From Acrocarpospora catenulata (GTDB lineage Bacteria; Actinomycetota; Actinomycetes; Streptosporangiales; Streptosporangiaceae), in NCBI RefSeq assembly GCF_018476525.1, contig NZ_JAHCST010000019.1, forward strand, positions 1 to 64,000: a stretch of 64,000 bases of DNA, read 5' to 3'. Below, piece by piece: positions 26,038-34,676 of this stretch. Made by a program: the position numbers and the translations under genes. The notes under the pieces were generated by a model. That model made no database searches. It was not told the DNA's origin and saw only the letters and a program-made list of their open reading frames with translations. The first letter of the stretch is position 1. Each line of letters begins with the position of its first letter.

Positions 26038-27090
26038 ATGAAACACCTAACTATCGCCGCGGGTGTCACCGTGCTCGCGCTCGCGCTCGCCGCCTGCGGC
26101 TCTTCCGACCCCGAGCCGACGACGGCCGGGGGCGGCGCTTCGGCACCGGCCGCGGCCGGTGGCAAGGTCGGGGTCGACTTCCCCCGCGCCGACTCGGACT
26201 TCTGGAACTCCTACAACAAGTACGTTCCGCAGATGGCCACCGAGCAGGGCGTCGACCTGATGCCCCCGACCAACTCGCAGAACGACATCGCCAAGCTGGT
26301 CGCCAACACCCAGGCGCTGGTCAGCCAGGGTGCCAAGGTCATGATCATGGCGCCGCAGGACACCGGCGCCATCGCCGCCACCCTGGACAGCCTGGCCGAG
26401 AAGAAGATCCCGGTGGTGACCGTGGACACCCGCCCCGACAAGGGCAACGTCTACATGGTGGTGCGCGCGGACAACAAGGCGTACGGCACCAAGGCCTGCG
26501 AGTTCCTCGGCGAGAAGCTCGGCGGCACCGGCAAGGTCGTGCAGTTGATGGGCGCGCTCTCCTCGATCAACGGCCGCGACCGCGCCGAGGCCTTCCGGGA
26601 CTGCATGAAGACCAAGTTCCCCGGCATCACCGTGTTCGAGGAGCCCACCGAGTGGGAGGGCACCAAGGCCGCCTCCATGCTGCAGACCCGTCTGGAGCAG
26701 CACCCGGACATCAAGGGCATCTATATGCACGCGGGCGGCGTGCACCTGGCCCCGACGCTCCAGGTCCTGAAGGCCAAGAACCTGCTGGTCCCGTCGACCG
26801 ACCCCAAGCACATCTTCGTGGTCTCCAACGACGGCATCCCGCAGGAGTTCACCGCCATCCGGGCCGGTGAGATCGACGCCACCGTCAGCCAGCCGGCCGA
26901 CCTGTACGCCAAGTACGCGCTCTTCTACGCCAAGGCCGCGGCCGAGGGCAAGACCTTCCAGCCCGGCCCGACCGACCACGACAGCACGATCATCCAGCTG
27001 CCCAACGGTCTGGAGGACCAGCTGCCCGCCCCGTTGGTCACCAAGGACAACGTGGACGACCCCAACCTCTGGGGCAACCAGGTCAAGTAA
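26038..27090 (+). CDS. Sugar ABC transporter substrate-binding lipoprotein (CUT2 type)
   Basis: A 350-residue lipoprotein with signal peptide and lipobox LALAAC (Cys20), then a Gly/Ala/Pro linker and a Peripla_BP_4 ribose-binding-like fold (VDFPRADSDFWNSYNKYV; SQGAKVMIMAPQDTGAIA; GTGKVVQLMGALSSINGRDRAEAF). It should capture a monosaccharide outside the membrane. GAAAGG 9 bases upstream supports ATG 26038. Its stop overlaps the start of the ATPase gene by one base (TAATG). Position after fucD suggests L-fucose or a related deoxysugar. Confidence 0.88.
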   Translation: MKHLTIAAGVTVLALALAACGSSDPEPTTAGGGASAPAAAGGKVGVDFPRADSDFWNSYNKYVPQMATEQGVDLMPPTNSQNDIAKLVANTQALVSQGAKVMIMAPQDTGAIAATLDSLAEKKIPVVTVDTRPDKGNVYMVVRADNKAYGTKACEFLGEKLGGTGKVVQLMGALSSINGRDRAEAFRDCMKTKFPGITVFEEPTEWEGTKAASMLQTRLEQHPDIKGIYMHAGGVHLAPTLQVLKAKNLLVPSTDPKHIFVVSNDGIPQEFTAIRAGEIDATVSQPADLYAKYALFYAKAAAEGKTFQPGPTDHDSTIIQLPNGLEDQLPAPLVTKDNVDDPNLWGNQVK

Positions 27091-28583
27091 TGACATCTAC
27101 TGATTTGACGGTGGTCGAGGCGCGCGGCATCACCAAGCGCTTCGGCCCCACCGTCGCTCTCGACAACGCCGGCATCGCGATCCGAGCCGGCGAGACGCAC
27201 GCCCTGGTCGGGCGGAACGGGGCGGGCAAGTCCACCCTGGTCTCCATCCTGACCGGCCTGCAGCGCCCGGACCTCGGCGAGGTGCGGTTCGCGGGCGAGC
27301 CCGCGCCGCCGCTGGCCGACCGGGACGCCTGGCGGCGCCTGGTCGCCTGCGTCTACCAGCGCTCGACCATCATCCCGGCGCTCACCGTCGCGGAGAACCT
27401 GTTCATCAACCGGCAGACCGAAGGGCGCGTCATCAACTGGCGCGCCCTGCGCGCGCGGGCCCGGGCCGTACTCGACCAGTACGGCCTGGACATCGACGCC
27501 GGCGCGCCGGCCGGCACCCTCGGCATCGAGCAGCGCCAGCTGGTCGAGATCGCCCGCGCGCTCTCCTTCGGCGCGCGGTTCATCATCCTGGACGAGCCCA
27601 CCGCCCAGCTGGACGGCCCGGCCATCGGCCGCCTGTTCGAGCGCATGCGGGCCCTGCGCGAGCAGGGCGTCACGATGATGTTCATCTCGCACCACCTGGA
27701 AGAGGTCTACGAGATCTGCCAGACCGTCACGGTCTTCCGGGACGCCCGGCACGTGCTCACCCGGCCGGTGGCCGAGCTGCCGCACGACGCGCTGGTGGCC
27801 GCGATGACCGGCGAGGCCGCCACCGCCTACCAGGCCAGGAAGCGCCAGGTGCGCAAGCGCGCCCCGGTGGTGCTCGCCGCGCACGGGCTCACCCTGGCCG
27901 ACCGGTTCCGCGACGTGGACCTGGCGGTGCGGGCCGGGGAGATCGTCGGCTTGGCCGGTTCCGGCAGCAGCGGCAAGGTGGGCCTGGCCGAGAGCCTGGT
28001 CGGCCTGCGCCGCCCCGACGCCGGGACGATCACCATCAACGGCGTCACCCCCCGGCCAGGCGACGTGCCCGCCGCGCTGCGCGCCGGGGTCGGCTTCGTC
28101 CCGCAGGACCGGCACGAGCAGGGCTTCGTGCCACTGCTGTCGATCGGCGAGAACGCCACCATGCCGATCGCGCACAAGCTCGGCCGGTTCGGCGCGATCT
28201 CCCCGTCCCGGCGGCGCGCCAGGGCCGCCGGGATGATCGAGACGCTGGACATCAAGACCACCGGTCCCGACCAGCCGGTCGGCGACCTGTCCGGCGGGAA
28301 CGCGCAGAAGGTAGTGCTGGCCCGCGCGCTGGCCGACGACCCGGCCGCGCTGGTCGTGATCAACCCCACCGCCGGGGTGGACATCAAGGCCAAGCGGGCG
28401 CTGCTCGGTTCGGTGGAGGACGCCGCCGCCCGCGGCGCGGGCGCCGTGCTGGTCTCCGACGAACTGGACGACCTGCGCATCTGCGACAGGGTGCTGGTCA
28501 TGTTCCACGGCAGGGTCACCAAGGAATTGCCACGAGGCTGGTCCGAGAGCGAGCTCGTGGCGGCGATGGAAGGTATTGACTGA
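27090..28583 (+). CDS. Sugar ABC transporter ATP-binding protein, two ABC domains (CUT2)
   Basis: A 497-residue RbsA/XylG-type protein. The first domain has Walker A VGRNGAGKST and Walker B FIILDEPTAQLDG. The second has the degenerate nucleotide loop GSGSSGKVGLAE, with signature LSGGNAQKVVLARAL and Asn-Pro (VINPTAGVD) in place of the usual Asp-Glu of Walker B. Degeneracy of the second site is common in CUT2 ATPases, but loss of the Walker B Asp-Glu is notable. Coupled to genes on both sides by one-base overlaps. Confidence 0.9.
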   Translation: MTSTDLTVVEARGITKRFGPTVALDNAGIAIRAGETHALVGRNGAGKSTLVSILTGLQRPDLGEVRFAGEPAPPLADRDAWRRLVACVYQRSTIIPALTVAENLFINRQTEGRVINWRALRARARAVLDQYGLDIDAGAPAGTLGIEQRQLVEIARALSFGARFIILDEPTAQLDGPAIGRLFERMRALREQGVTMMFISHHLEEVYEICQTVTVFRDARHVLTRPVAELPHDALVAAMTGEAATAYQARKRQVRKRAPVVLAAHGLTLADRFRDVDLAVRAGEIVGLAGSGSSGKVGLAESLVGLRRPDAGTITINGVTPRPGDVPAALRAGVGFVPQDRHEQGFVPLLSIGENATMPIAHKLGRFGAISPSRRRARAAGMIETLDIKTTGPDQPVGDLSGGNAQKVVLARALADDPAALVVINPTAGVDIKAKRALLGSVEDAAARGAGAVLVSDELDDLRICDRVLVMFHGRVTKELPRGWSESELVAAMEGID

Positions 28584-29596
28584 TGACGGACTCGGCTATG
28601 TCCGAACCCCGGACACTGGTCCGGGCCGGAGCCAGGTTACGCCTGGGGAGGTTCCGCGACCTGACCCTGGTCCCGGTGATCGTCGTGCTGCTGATCGCCG
28701 GGTCCTTCGTGGACCCGGTCTTCCTCACCACCGGCAACCTGACCAACGTGCTCCAGCAGCAGTCCGCGCTGGCGCTGGTGGTGCTGGCCGAGGCGCTCAT
28801 CCTGATCGCCGGCAAGTTCGACCTGTCCCTGGAGTCCACGGTCGGCATGGCCCCGGCGGTCGCCGTCATGCTGGTCATCCCGGTCTCCGCCGGGGGCTTC
28901 GGCCTGGGCATCCCGTCCGGTCTGGCCATCCCGCTCTGCCTGCTGATCGGCGCGGCCATCGGGGCCTTCAACGGCTTCCTGATCATGCGCTTCCAGCTGT
29001 CGGCGTTCGTGGTCACCCTGGCCATGCTGATCGTGGTGCACGGCCTGCAGCTCGGCCTGACCGGCGGCAAGAGCCTGTTCGCGCTCCCGGAGTCCTTCCT
29101 CTACCTGGGCGGCGCCACCTGGCTCGGCCTGCCGGCCGCGGTCTGGATCACCGGCCTGCTGTTCGCCGCCGGGATCGCCGCGCTGGCCTACTTCCGGGCC
29201 GGCCGCGCCCTGTACGCGATCGGCGGCAACGCCGACGCGGCCCGGGCGGCGGGCATCCGGGTGGACCGGGTGCTCTGGGTGGTCTTCATCGTCGGCGGCA
29301 CACTGGCCGCGCTGGCCGGGGTGCTGGAGACCGGGCGGCTCGGCGGCATCAGCGCCAACCAGGGGGTCGGCTGGATCTTCATGGTGTTCGCCGCGGCGGT
29401 CATCGGCGGCGTCAGCATGGACGGCGGCAAGGGCACCATCCTCGGCGCCCTGACCGGCGTGCTGGTGATCGGCCTGGTGGAGAACATCCTCACCCTCAAG
29501 GGCGTGCCGGGCGAGTGGAAGCAGTTGGTGTACGGCGTGATCATCCTGGTCGCCCTCATGATCAGCCGCGTCGCGGGCGGCCGGGCACAGGACTGA
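28583..29596 (+). CDS. Sugar ABC transporter permease (CUT2, RbsC-like)
   Basis: A 337-residue membrane protein with about nine or ten helices. It shows the BPD_transp_2 signature: LIAGKFDLSLESTVGMAPAVA near the second third, GAFNGFLIMRFQLSAFVVTLAML in the centre and GRALYAIGGNADAARAAGI on the cytoplasmic loop. Last gene of the fucD-importer operon; the start overlaps the ATPase stop (TGATG). Confidence 0.9.
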   Translation: MTDSAMSEPRTLVRAGARLRLGRFRDLTLVPVIVVLLIAGSFVDPVFLTTGNLTNVLQQQSALALVVLAEALILIAGKFDLSLESTVGMAPAVAVMLVIPVSAGGFGLGIPSGLAIPLCLLIGAAIGAFNGFLIMRFQLSAFVVTLAMLIVVHGLQLGLTGGKSLFALPESFLYLGGATWLGLPAAVWITGLLFAAGIAALAYFRAGRALYAIGGNADAARAAGIRVDRVLWVVFIVGGTLAALAGVLETGRLGGISANQGVGWIFMVFAAAVIGGVSMDGGKGTILGALTGVLVIGLVENILTLKGVPGEWKQLVYGVIILVALMISRVAGGRAQD

Positions 29597-29658
29597 CCGG
29601 AGGAGCGGGGTCCCGATGCGAATTCGTGATATTTCGCAGGGGTGTCCGGCGTGTTGAC

Positions 29659-29674
29659 CCGTGTTATAACACGG
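29659..29674. promoter_or_regulatory. Perfect 16-bp palindrome, candidate ROK operator
   Basis: CCGTGTTATAACACGG reads the same on both strands and lies 37 bases upstream of the ROK regulator start, followed by AT-rich sequence (TTAATTAATCTCC). The central TTATAA resembles known ROK-family (NagC/XylR-like) operators. Probably autoregulatory, and it may control the ebo cluster as well. Confidence 0.6.
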
Positions 29675-29711
29675 TTAATTAATCTCCAATAAATACAAAG
29701 AGGGGAGTGAC

Positions 29712-31070
29712 GTGCCACGCCAGCCTGCCAGCACACCGGTCAGCGCACCCAACAGTGCACCAGCCAGTGCGCCGGCGAGCACGGGCCACCGGACCCACCC
29801 CGCGGGATCCGGGCACGCCTCCCTGCGCCGGGCCAACCTCTCGCTGGTGCTCCGGCACCTGCGGGATGAGGGCCCGTGCTCCCGCTCGGACGTGGCCGAC
29901 GCCACCGGGCTGCACCGCGCCACCGTCTCCAGCCTGATGGCCGAGCTCATCCAACGCGGCCTGGTCCGCGAGGTGGGCACGGCCAGGGCGGGGGCCATCG
30001 GCCGCCCCCGCCGGGCGGTGGCGCTGGACGGCTCGCACGTCGGCGCGCTGGGCATGGAGATCAATGTCGACTACATCGCGGTCCACGGCGTCGACCTGGC
30101 AGGGCGGGTCCTGGTCGAGCGGCGGATCGCGTTCGACGCGATGGGCGAAGGGCCGGACCGCTCGCTGGTGGAGCTCGGCCGGGTGGCCCGCAGGGCCATC
30201 GCCGAGATGCGCCGGGCCGGGGCGGCCCCCGGCGGCATCGTGGTCGCGGTCCCCGGTCTGGTGGACATCGGCCCCGGTGTGGTCACCCTCGCCCCCAATC
30301 TGGGCTGGGACGGCCTGCCGCTGGCCGAGCGGCTCCGCGCCGAGCTGGGCGGATTCCGGGCGCCCGTGGGCGTGGACAACGACGCCAACCTGGCCGCGCT
30401 GGCCGAGTTCACCTCGGGCGTGGCGGCCGGGACCCCGGACATGGTCTACCTGACTGGCGAGGTCGGCGTCGGTGGGGGGATCATAGTCGGCGGGCGGCTG
30501 CTCCGGGGCGCGGACGGTTTTTCCGGGGAGGTCGGCCACCTGCCGGTCAACCCGACCGGACGACGCTGCGGCTGTGGCCGTACCGGCTGCTGGGAGACGA
30601 AGGTGGGACTGGCCGCACTGGTACGCACGGCCACCCCCCATCGGGCGTATGAGTCCCAGGTCAAGCATCGGGTCAGGCCGGGCGCGGTTCCTGCGCCGGA
30701 CCCCGAGGAACGAGTGAAGGAGATCTCCAGAGCTTTGGCGGCGGGCGAACCGCGCACGCTGGCCGCCGTCGCGGAGGTGGGCAGATGGCTCGGGCTCGGC
30801 GGCTCGATCCTGGTCAACCTCTTCAACCCGAGAGTGATCGTGGTGGGCGGTTACTTCGCCCGGCTGGCCGAGCGGCTCATCCCGCCGGCTCAAGCCGAGC
30901 TGGAACGGCTCGTCGTGGCAGGTCCGGCGGCACGCTGCCGGTTCCTCCCCTCCAACCTGGGTTTTGGCGCCGCCTCGCGTGGCGCCGCGAGCATGGTTGC
31001 CGATCACATCATGGACGACCCCGCCGCGATCGGCCTCGCGCCGGCCGCGCGGACGTCCAACGGAAATTGA
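29712..31070 (+). CDS. ROK-family transcriptional regulator
   Basis: A 452-residue protein. After a Pro/Ala-rich start, residues about 40-90 are a MarR-like winged helix (LRRANLSLVLRHLRDEGPCSRSDVADATGL; HRATVSSLMAEL). The ROK sugar-kinase-like domain follows (GIVVAVPGLVDIGPGVVTLAPNLGWDG; VDNDANLAALAEF) with the zinc motif CGCGRTGCWE. AGGGGAG supports GTG 29712. ROK regulators respond to sugars or sugar phosphates. It lies between the fucose importer operon and the ebo cluster in the same direction; control of the ebo genes is inferred. Confidence 0.9.
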   Translation: MPRQPASTPVSAPNSAPASAPASTGHRTHPAGSGHASLRRANLSLVLRHLRDEGPCSRSDVADATGLHRATVSSLMAELIQRGLVREVGTARAGAIGRPRRAVALDGSHVGALGMEINVDYIAVHGVDLAGRVLVERRIAFDAMGEGPDRSLVELGRVARRAIAEMRRAGAAPGGIVVAVPGLVDIGPGVVTLAPNLGWDGLPLAERLRAELGGFRAPVGVDNDANLAALAEFTSGVAAGTPDMVYLTGEVGVGGGIIVGGRLLRGADGFSGEVGHLPVNPTGRRCGCGRTGCWETKVGLAALVRTATPHRAYESQVKHRVRPGAVPAPDPEERVKEISRALAAGEPRTLAAVAEVGRWLGLGGSILVNLFNPRVIVVGGYFARLAERLIPPAQAELERLVVAGPAARCRFLPSNLGFGAASRGAASMVADHIMDDPAAIGLAPAARTSNGN

Positions 31071-31180
31071 GCTGTCGGCGGCACCCCGATGGTCGATTCC
31101 GGTACCAGCACTACCCGGCAACAAGCGCGGCGGCGCGCGCCTTGCCTGACTGAACACCTCATGTCAGGAAGGAATTTCCC

Positions 31181-31231
31181 ATGTCTCCACGACTGTCCCC
31201 CCGCACGCCCTCGACCCGCCTGTCGTCATGA
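31181..31231 (+). CDS. Possible 16-codon leader peptide upstream of ino1
   Basis: AGGAAGG (31167-31173) precedes ATG 31181, which opens MSPRLSPRTPSTRLSS. The stop TGA (31229-31231) overlaps the start of the inositol-phosphate synthase gene (ATGATG at 31228). The synthase itself has no good ribosome site nearby, so its translation may depend on termination-reinitiation from this leader. Confidence 0.4.
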   Translation: MSPRLSPRTPSTRLSS

Positions 31232-32376
31232 TGGTCGGGATCTGGCTGATCGGGGCACGGGGTTCGGTGGCGACGACGGTCGTCGCGGGTGCGGCGGCCC
31301 TCCGGGCCGGGCTGGCGCCTCCGATCGGATGCGTAACTGAACTGCCGGAATTCCGGGGGAGTGGCCTGCCCGGATTCGGTCACCTGGTGTTCGGCGGTCA
31401 CGACGTCACCAGCACACCGCTGACCAAGCGGGCCGAGGAGCTCACCCGGTCGGGGGTGATCCCGCCCCCGCTGGCCGAGCTGGTCCGGCCCGCGCTGGAC
31501 GCGGCCGACTCCGAGATCCGGCCGGGCGTCACGGTCCCGTCCGGCGGCTCCGGACAGGACAGCCAGGCGGCTGTGGCCCGGCGGCTCATCGGCGACCTGG
31601 CCGAGTTCCGCGAGCGGCGCGGCCTGGCCAGGGTCATCGTGATCAACGTCTCCTCCACCGAGCCGCCCGCGGCTCCCGACCCCGCCCACCTGAGCCTGGC
31701 CGCGCTGGAGCGGGCGCTCGAAGGCGACGTCCCCCTGCTGCCGCCGAGCTCGCTGTACGCCTACGCGGCGCTCAGCGCCGGTTGCCCGTACGTGGACTTC
31801 ACCCCGTCCACGGGGGCCCGGCTGCCCGCGCTGGACGAACTGGCCAGGCGGCGCGGCCTGCCGTACGCCGGCAGTGACGCCAAGACCGGGGAGACGCTGG
31901 TCAAGACCGCGCTGGCGCCGCTGTTCGCGGTGCGCGGCCTGGCCGTACGGTCCTGGTCGGGCACCAACCTGCTGGGCGGCGGGGACGGTGCCACCCTGGC
32001 CGACCCGGCGGCGGGGGAGAGCAAGAAGATCTCCAAGGACCGGGCGCTGGCCGAGATCCTGGGCCACCAGGTCGACGGCCAGACGCACATCGACAACGTG
32101 CCGCACCTGGGCGACTGGAAGACCGCGTGGGACCACATCACCTTCGACGGCTTCCTCGGCGTGCGCATGTCCATGCAGTTCACCTGGCAGGGCTGTGACT
32201 CGGCGCTGGCCGCGCCGCTGGTGCTCGACCTGGCCCGGCTGATGGCCCGCGCGCACGAGCGCGGGGTGGCCGGTCCGGTGGCCGAGTTCGGGTTCTTCTT
32301 CAAGGACCCGGTGGGCAGCGGCGAACACCGGCTGCACGCCCAGTACGAGGCGCTCCGCCAGTGGCTGGAGGCGTGA
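31228..32376 (+). CDS. ino1: Inositol-3-phosphate synthase (myo-inositol-1-phosphate synthase family)
   Basis: A 382-residue NAD-dependent cyclase that makes inositol phosphate from glucose 6-phosphate. It has the Rossmann loop IGARGSVATTVV at the N-terminus, a central SDAKTGETLVKTALAPLF block (lysines of the active site) and the conserved SWSGTNLLGGGDG and KSKD-like KKISKDRAL segments. It heads the ebo cluster, occupying the place of the dehydroquinate-synthase-like EboD in cyanobacterial clusters. The product therefore probably carries or is modified with an inositol unit, which is inference. Confidence 0.9.
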   Translation: MMVGIWLIGARGSVATTVVAGAAALRAGLAPPIGCVTELPEFRGSGLPGFGHLVFGGHDVTSTPLTKRAEELTRSGVIPPPLAELVRPALDAADSEIRPGVTVPSGGSGQDSQAAVARRLIGDLAEFRERRGLARVIVINVSSTEPPAAPDPAHLSLAALERALEGDVPLLPPSSLYAYAALSAGCPYVDFTPSTGARLPALDELARRRGLPYAGSDAKTGETLVKTALAPLFAVRGLAVRSWSGTNLLGGGDGATLADPAAGESKKISKDRALAEILGHQVDGQTHIDNVPHLGDWKTAWDHITFDGFLGVRMSMQFTWQGCDSALAAPLVLDLARLMARAHERGVAGPVAEFGFFFKDPVGSGEHRLHAQYEALRQWLEA

Positions 32377-32377
32377 G

Positions 32378-33208
32378 GTGGATCTCGCGTCGCTGGCCCA
32401 GCTGGTCCGGGCCCCCGCCGCGCTGACCGTGCCGGGCGACACCCTGGCCGGCGGCACGGCGCAGCCGGGCCTGGCCGCCTCCTCGGTCTGCCTGTACTGG
32501 GCGGGCATGGCGCTCAACGACTACGCCGACCGGGAACTGGACGCCACCGAGCGCCCGGAACGGCCGATACCGTCCGGGCGGATCCGCCCCGGCCAGGCGC
32601 TGGCGGTGGCGGCAGGGCTGACCGTCAGCGGGGTCGCGCTGGCCGGGCTCTCCGGCGGACGGCGCGGCCTCGCCGTGGCCACCGGCCTGGCCGGCGTGGT
32701 CTGGGCCTACGACCTGAGGCTGAAGGACACCGTGGCCGGGCCGGTGGCGATGGCCGCCGCGCGCGGCCTGGACGTGCTGCTCGGCAGCCCTTCGGCCAGC
32801 CCGCTGGCCGCCGCCTCGGTGGCCGCGCACACGCTGGGCGTCACCGCGCTCAGCCGGGGCGAGGTGACCGGCGGCTCGAACCTGCGGTCGGCGGTCACCC
32901 TGGCCGCCACCGCCGTGGCCGCAGGCCTGGCCGCGCGGCACATCGCCAAGGGCGGCGACCGGTGGGCCAAACTGGCCGGGTTCGGCCTGCTGGCCGGGTA
33001 CGCGGCGCTGGTCGGACGGCCCCAGCTGGCCGCCGCCCGGAGCCGGGACGCCAAGGTCACCCGGGCGGCGGTGGGCCAGAGCATTCTCGGGCTGCTGCCG
33101 TTGCAGGCCGCGCTCACCGCCGGCAGCGGGCGGCTGGCCCCCGCGCTCGCCCTGGCGGCGGCGCACCCGGTGGCGGCGAACCTGTCCAGGAAGGTGTCGC
33201 CGACATGA
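32378..33208 (+). CDS. eboC: UbiA-family prenyltransferase (EboC-like)
   Basis: A 276-residue membrane protein with about seven or eight helices. The first aspartate motif is NDYADRELDATERPERPIPSG and the second lies in WAYDLRLKDT, as in UbiA enzymes that transfer a polyprenyl chain to a small acceptor. The GTG start is one base after the ino1 stop. In the ebo context it may attach a lipid carrier to the inositol-derived compound for membrane passage. Confidence 0.85.
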   Translation: MDLASLAQLVRAPAALTVPGDTLAGGTAQPGLAASSVCLYWAGMALNDYADRELDATERPERPIPSGRIRPGQALAVAAGLTVSGVALAGLSGGRRGLAVATGLAGVVWAYDLRLKDTVAGPVAMAAARGLDVLLGSPSASPLAAASVAAHTLGVTALSRGEVTGGSNLRSAVTLAATAVAAGLAARHIAKGGDRWAKLAGFGLLAGYAALVGRPQLAAARSRDAKVTRAAVGQSILGLLPLQAALTAGSGRLAPALALAAAHPVAANLSRKVSPT

Positions 33209-34029
33209 GGTTCGGTTACGGCACCAACGGGTTCGCCAACCACCGGCTGTCGGACGCGCTGGTCCTCCTCGCCGACCTGGGCTACGAAGGTGTCGCGCTG
33301 ACGCTGGACAGCGGGCACCTCGATCCGTACGGGCCGTTCCTGGCGCGGCGGGTGGCGCAGGTCGGGCGGTGGCTGGACCGGCTCGGCCTGGCCCTGGTGA
33401 TCGAGACCGGCGGCCGGTACGTGCTGGACCCCAGGCGCAAGCACTACCCGACCCTGGTGCACCCGGCGGAGGAGGCCGCCCCCCGGGTGGACCTGCTCAA
33501 GAAGGCCGTCCAGGTGGGCGCCGAGCTGGGCGCGGAGGCCGTCTCGTTCTGGAGCGGCATTCAGCCCCCCGAAGTCGCCGACGGCTGGGACAACCTGGCC
33601 AAAGGCGTCGAAGCCGTGCTGGAGGAGGCCGACGCGCTCGGCGTCACGCTTGGGTTCGAGCCGGAGCCGGGCATGCTGGTGGACACCGTGGCCGGGTACG
33701 AGCGGCTCCGCGACATGCTCGGCCGGCCCGCGCGGCTCGGCCTCACCCTGGACATCGGCCACTGCCGCTGCCTGGAACCCGATCCGGTCCCCGACTGCGT
33801 GACGCGGGCGGGGCCGTACCTGGTGAACGTGCAGATCGACGACATGCGGCGCGGCGTGCACGAGCACCTGGAGTTCGGCGAAGGCGAGATCGACTTCCCG
33901 CCGGTGCTGGCCGCGCTCACCGCCACCGGCTACCAGGGGCTGGTCAGCGTGGAGCTGCCTCGGCACAGCCACGCCGCCCCCATGGTGGCCGAACGTTCCC
34001 TTCACTTCCTGAGAAAGGCGGTGTCATGA
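33205..34029 (+). CDS. Sugar phosphate isomerase/epimerase (xylose-isomerase-like TIM barrel)
   Basis: A 274-residue TIM barrel of the AP-endonuclease-2 superfamily. Metal-ligand motifs: LGFEPEPGMLVD (Glu), LTLDIGHCRCLE (Asp/His), VQIDDMRRGVHEHLEFGEGEID and VSVELPRHSH. ATG overlaps the eboC stop (ATGA). It may isomerise the inositol or sugar intermediate. It is distinct from EboE at 35527, so the cluster has two such barrels. Confidence 0.87.
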   Translation: MRFGYGTNGFANHRLSDALVLLADLGYEGVALTLDSGHLDPYGPFLARRVAQVGRWLDRLGLALVIETGGRYVLDPRRKHYPTLVHPAEEAAPRVDLLKKAVQVGAELGAEAVSFWSGIQPPEVADGWDNLAKGVEAVLEEADALGVTLGFEPEPGMLVDTVAGYERLRDMLGRPARLGLTLDIGHCRCLEPDPVPDCVTRAGPYLVNVQIDDMRRGVHEHLEFGEGEIDFPPVLAALTATGYQGLVSVELPRHSHAAPMVAERSLHFLRKAVS

Positions 34030-34676
34030 TCCCCCCTGTTCGCCCGCGACTGACCGAGGACGGCACCCGGTGGCTGGACGCCGCCGAGGCCAAGGTCAAG
34101 GCCGACCCGGGTGCCGTGCTCGCGCTCTTCCCCGCCGCCGGGCGGGCCTGCGGCCGTGGCCCGCTCCCCGAAACCGGCTGGACCGTCGACCTGGCGGTCC
34201 GCGCCACCCTGCTCACCGCGCTCCCGCTGGACGGAGAGGCGCTCGGCGAGCTGCTCTTCGACCTGTACACGCACGGCGACACCGCGGAACGCCTGGGCGT
34301 GCTGGCCGGTCTCGACGCCCTGGACGGACGGCTCGGCGACGCCGGGCTGCCCATCGTCCGGGACGCGCTGCGCACCAGCGACACCCGCCTGATCGGCGCC
34401 GCCCTCGGCTCGTACGGCGCAGCCCGGCTGCCGGCGGAGGCCTACCGGCAGGCCGTGCTCAAGTGCGTGTTCACCGGGGTCCCGCTGGACACCGTGCGCG
34501 GCCTGGACACCCGGGCCGACCGCGAGCTGGCCCGCATGATGGCCGACTTCGCCCGGGAACGGGCCGCCGCCGGGCGCGAGGTGCCCGCCGACATCTGGCC
34601 GGTCGTCGAACGCCACCCCGAGGTGCTCGCCGAGCTGACCACCGAACTTCCCTCCTTGTCCAGCGGAGCCTTGTGA
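34026..34676 (+). CDS. eboA: EboA-domain protein
   Basis: A 216-residue helical protein with the EboA hallmark near the C-terminus (GLDTRADRELARMMADFARERAAAGREVPADIW). The central part consists of HEAT-like short helices (VRDALRTSDTRLIGAALGSYGA). No enzyme motif is visible; it may be an adaptor or scaffold. ATGA overlap with the preceding gene. EboA is the defining member of the ebo cluster, known in cyanobacteria to be needed for moving the scytonemin precursor to the periplasm. Confidence 0.87.
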   Translation: MIPPVRPRLTEDGTRWLDAAEAKVKADPGAVLALFPAAGRACGRGPLPETGWTVDLAVRATLLTALPLDGEALGELLFDLYTHGDTAERLGVLAGLDALDGRLGDAGLPIVRDALRTSDTRLIGAALGSYGAARLPAEAYRQAVLKCVFTGVPLDTVRGLDTRADRELARMMADFARERAAAGREVPADIWPVVERHPEVLAELTTELPSLSSGAL

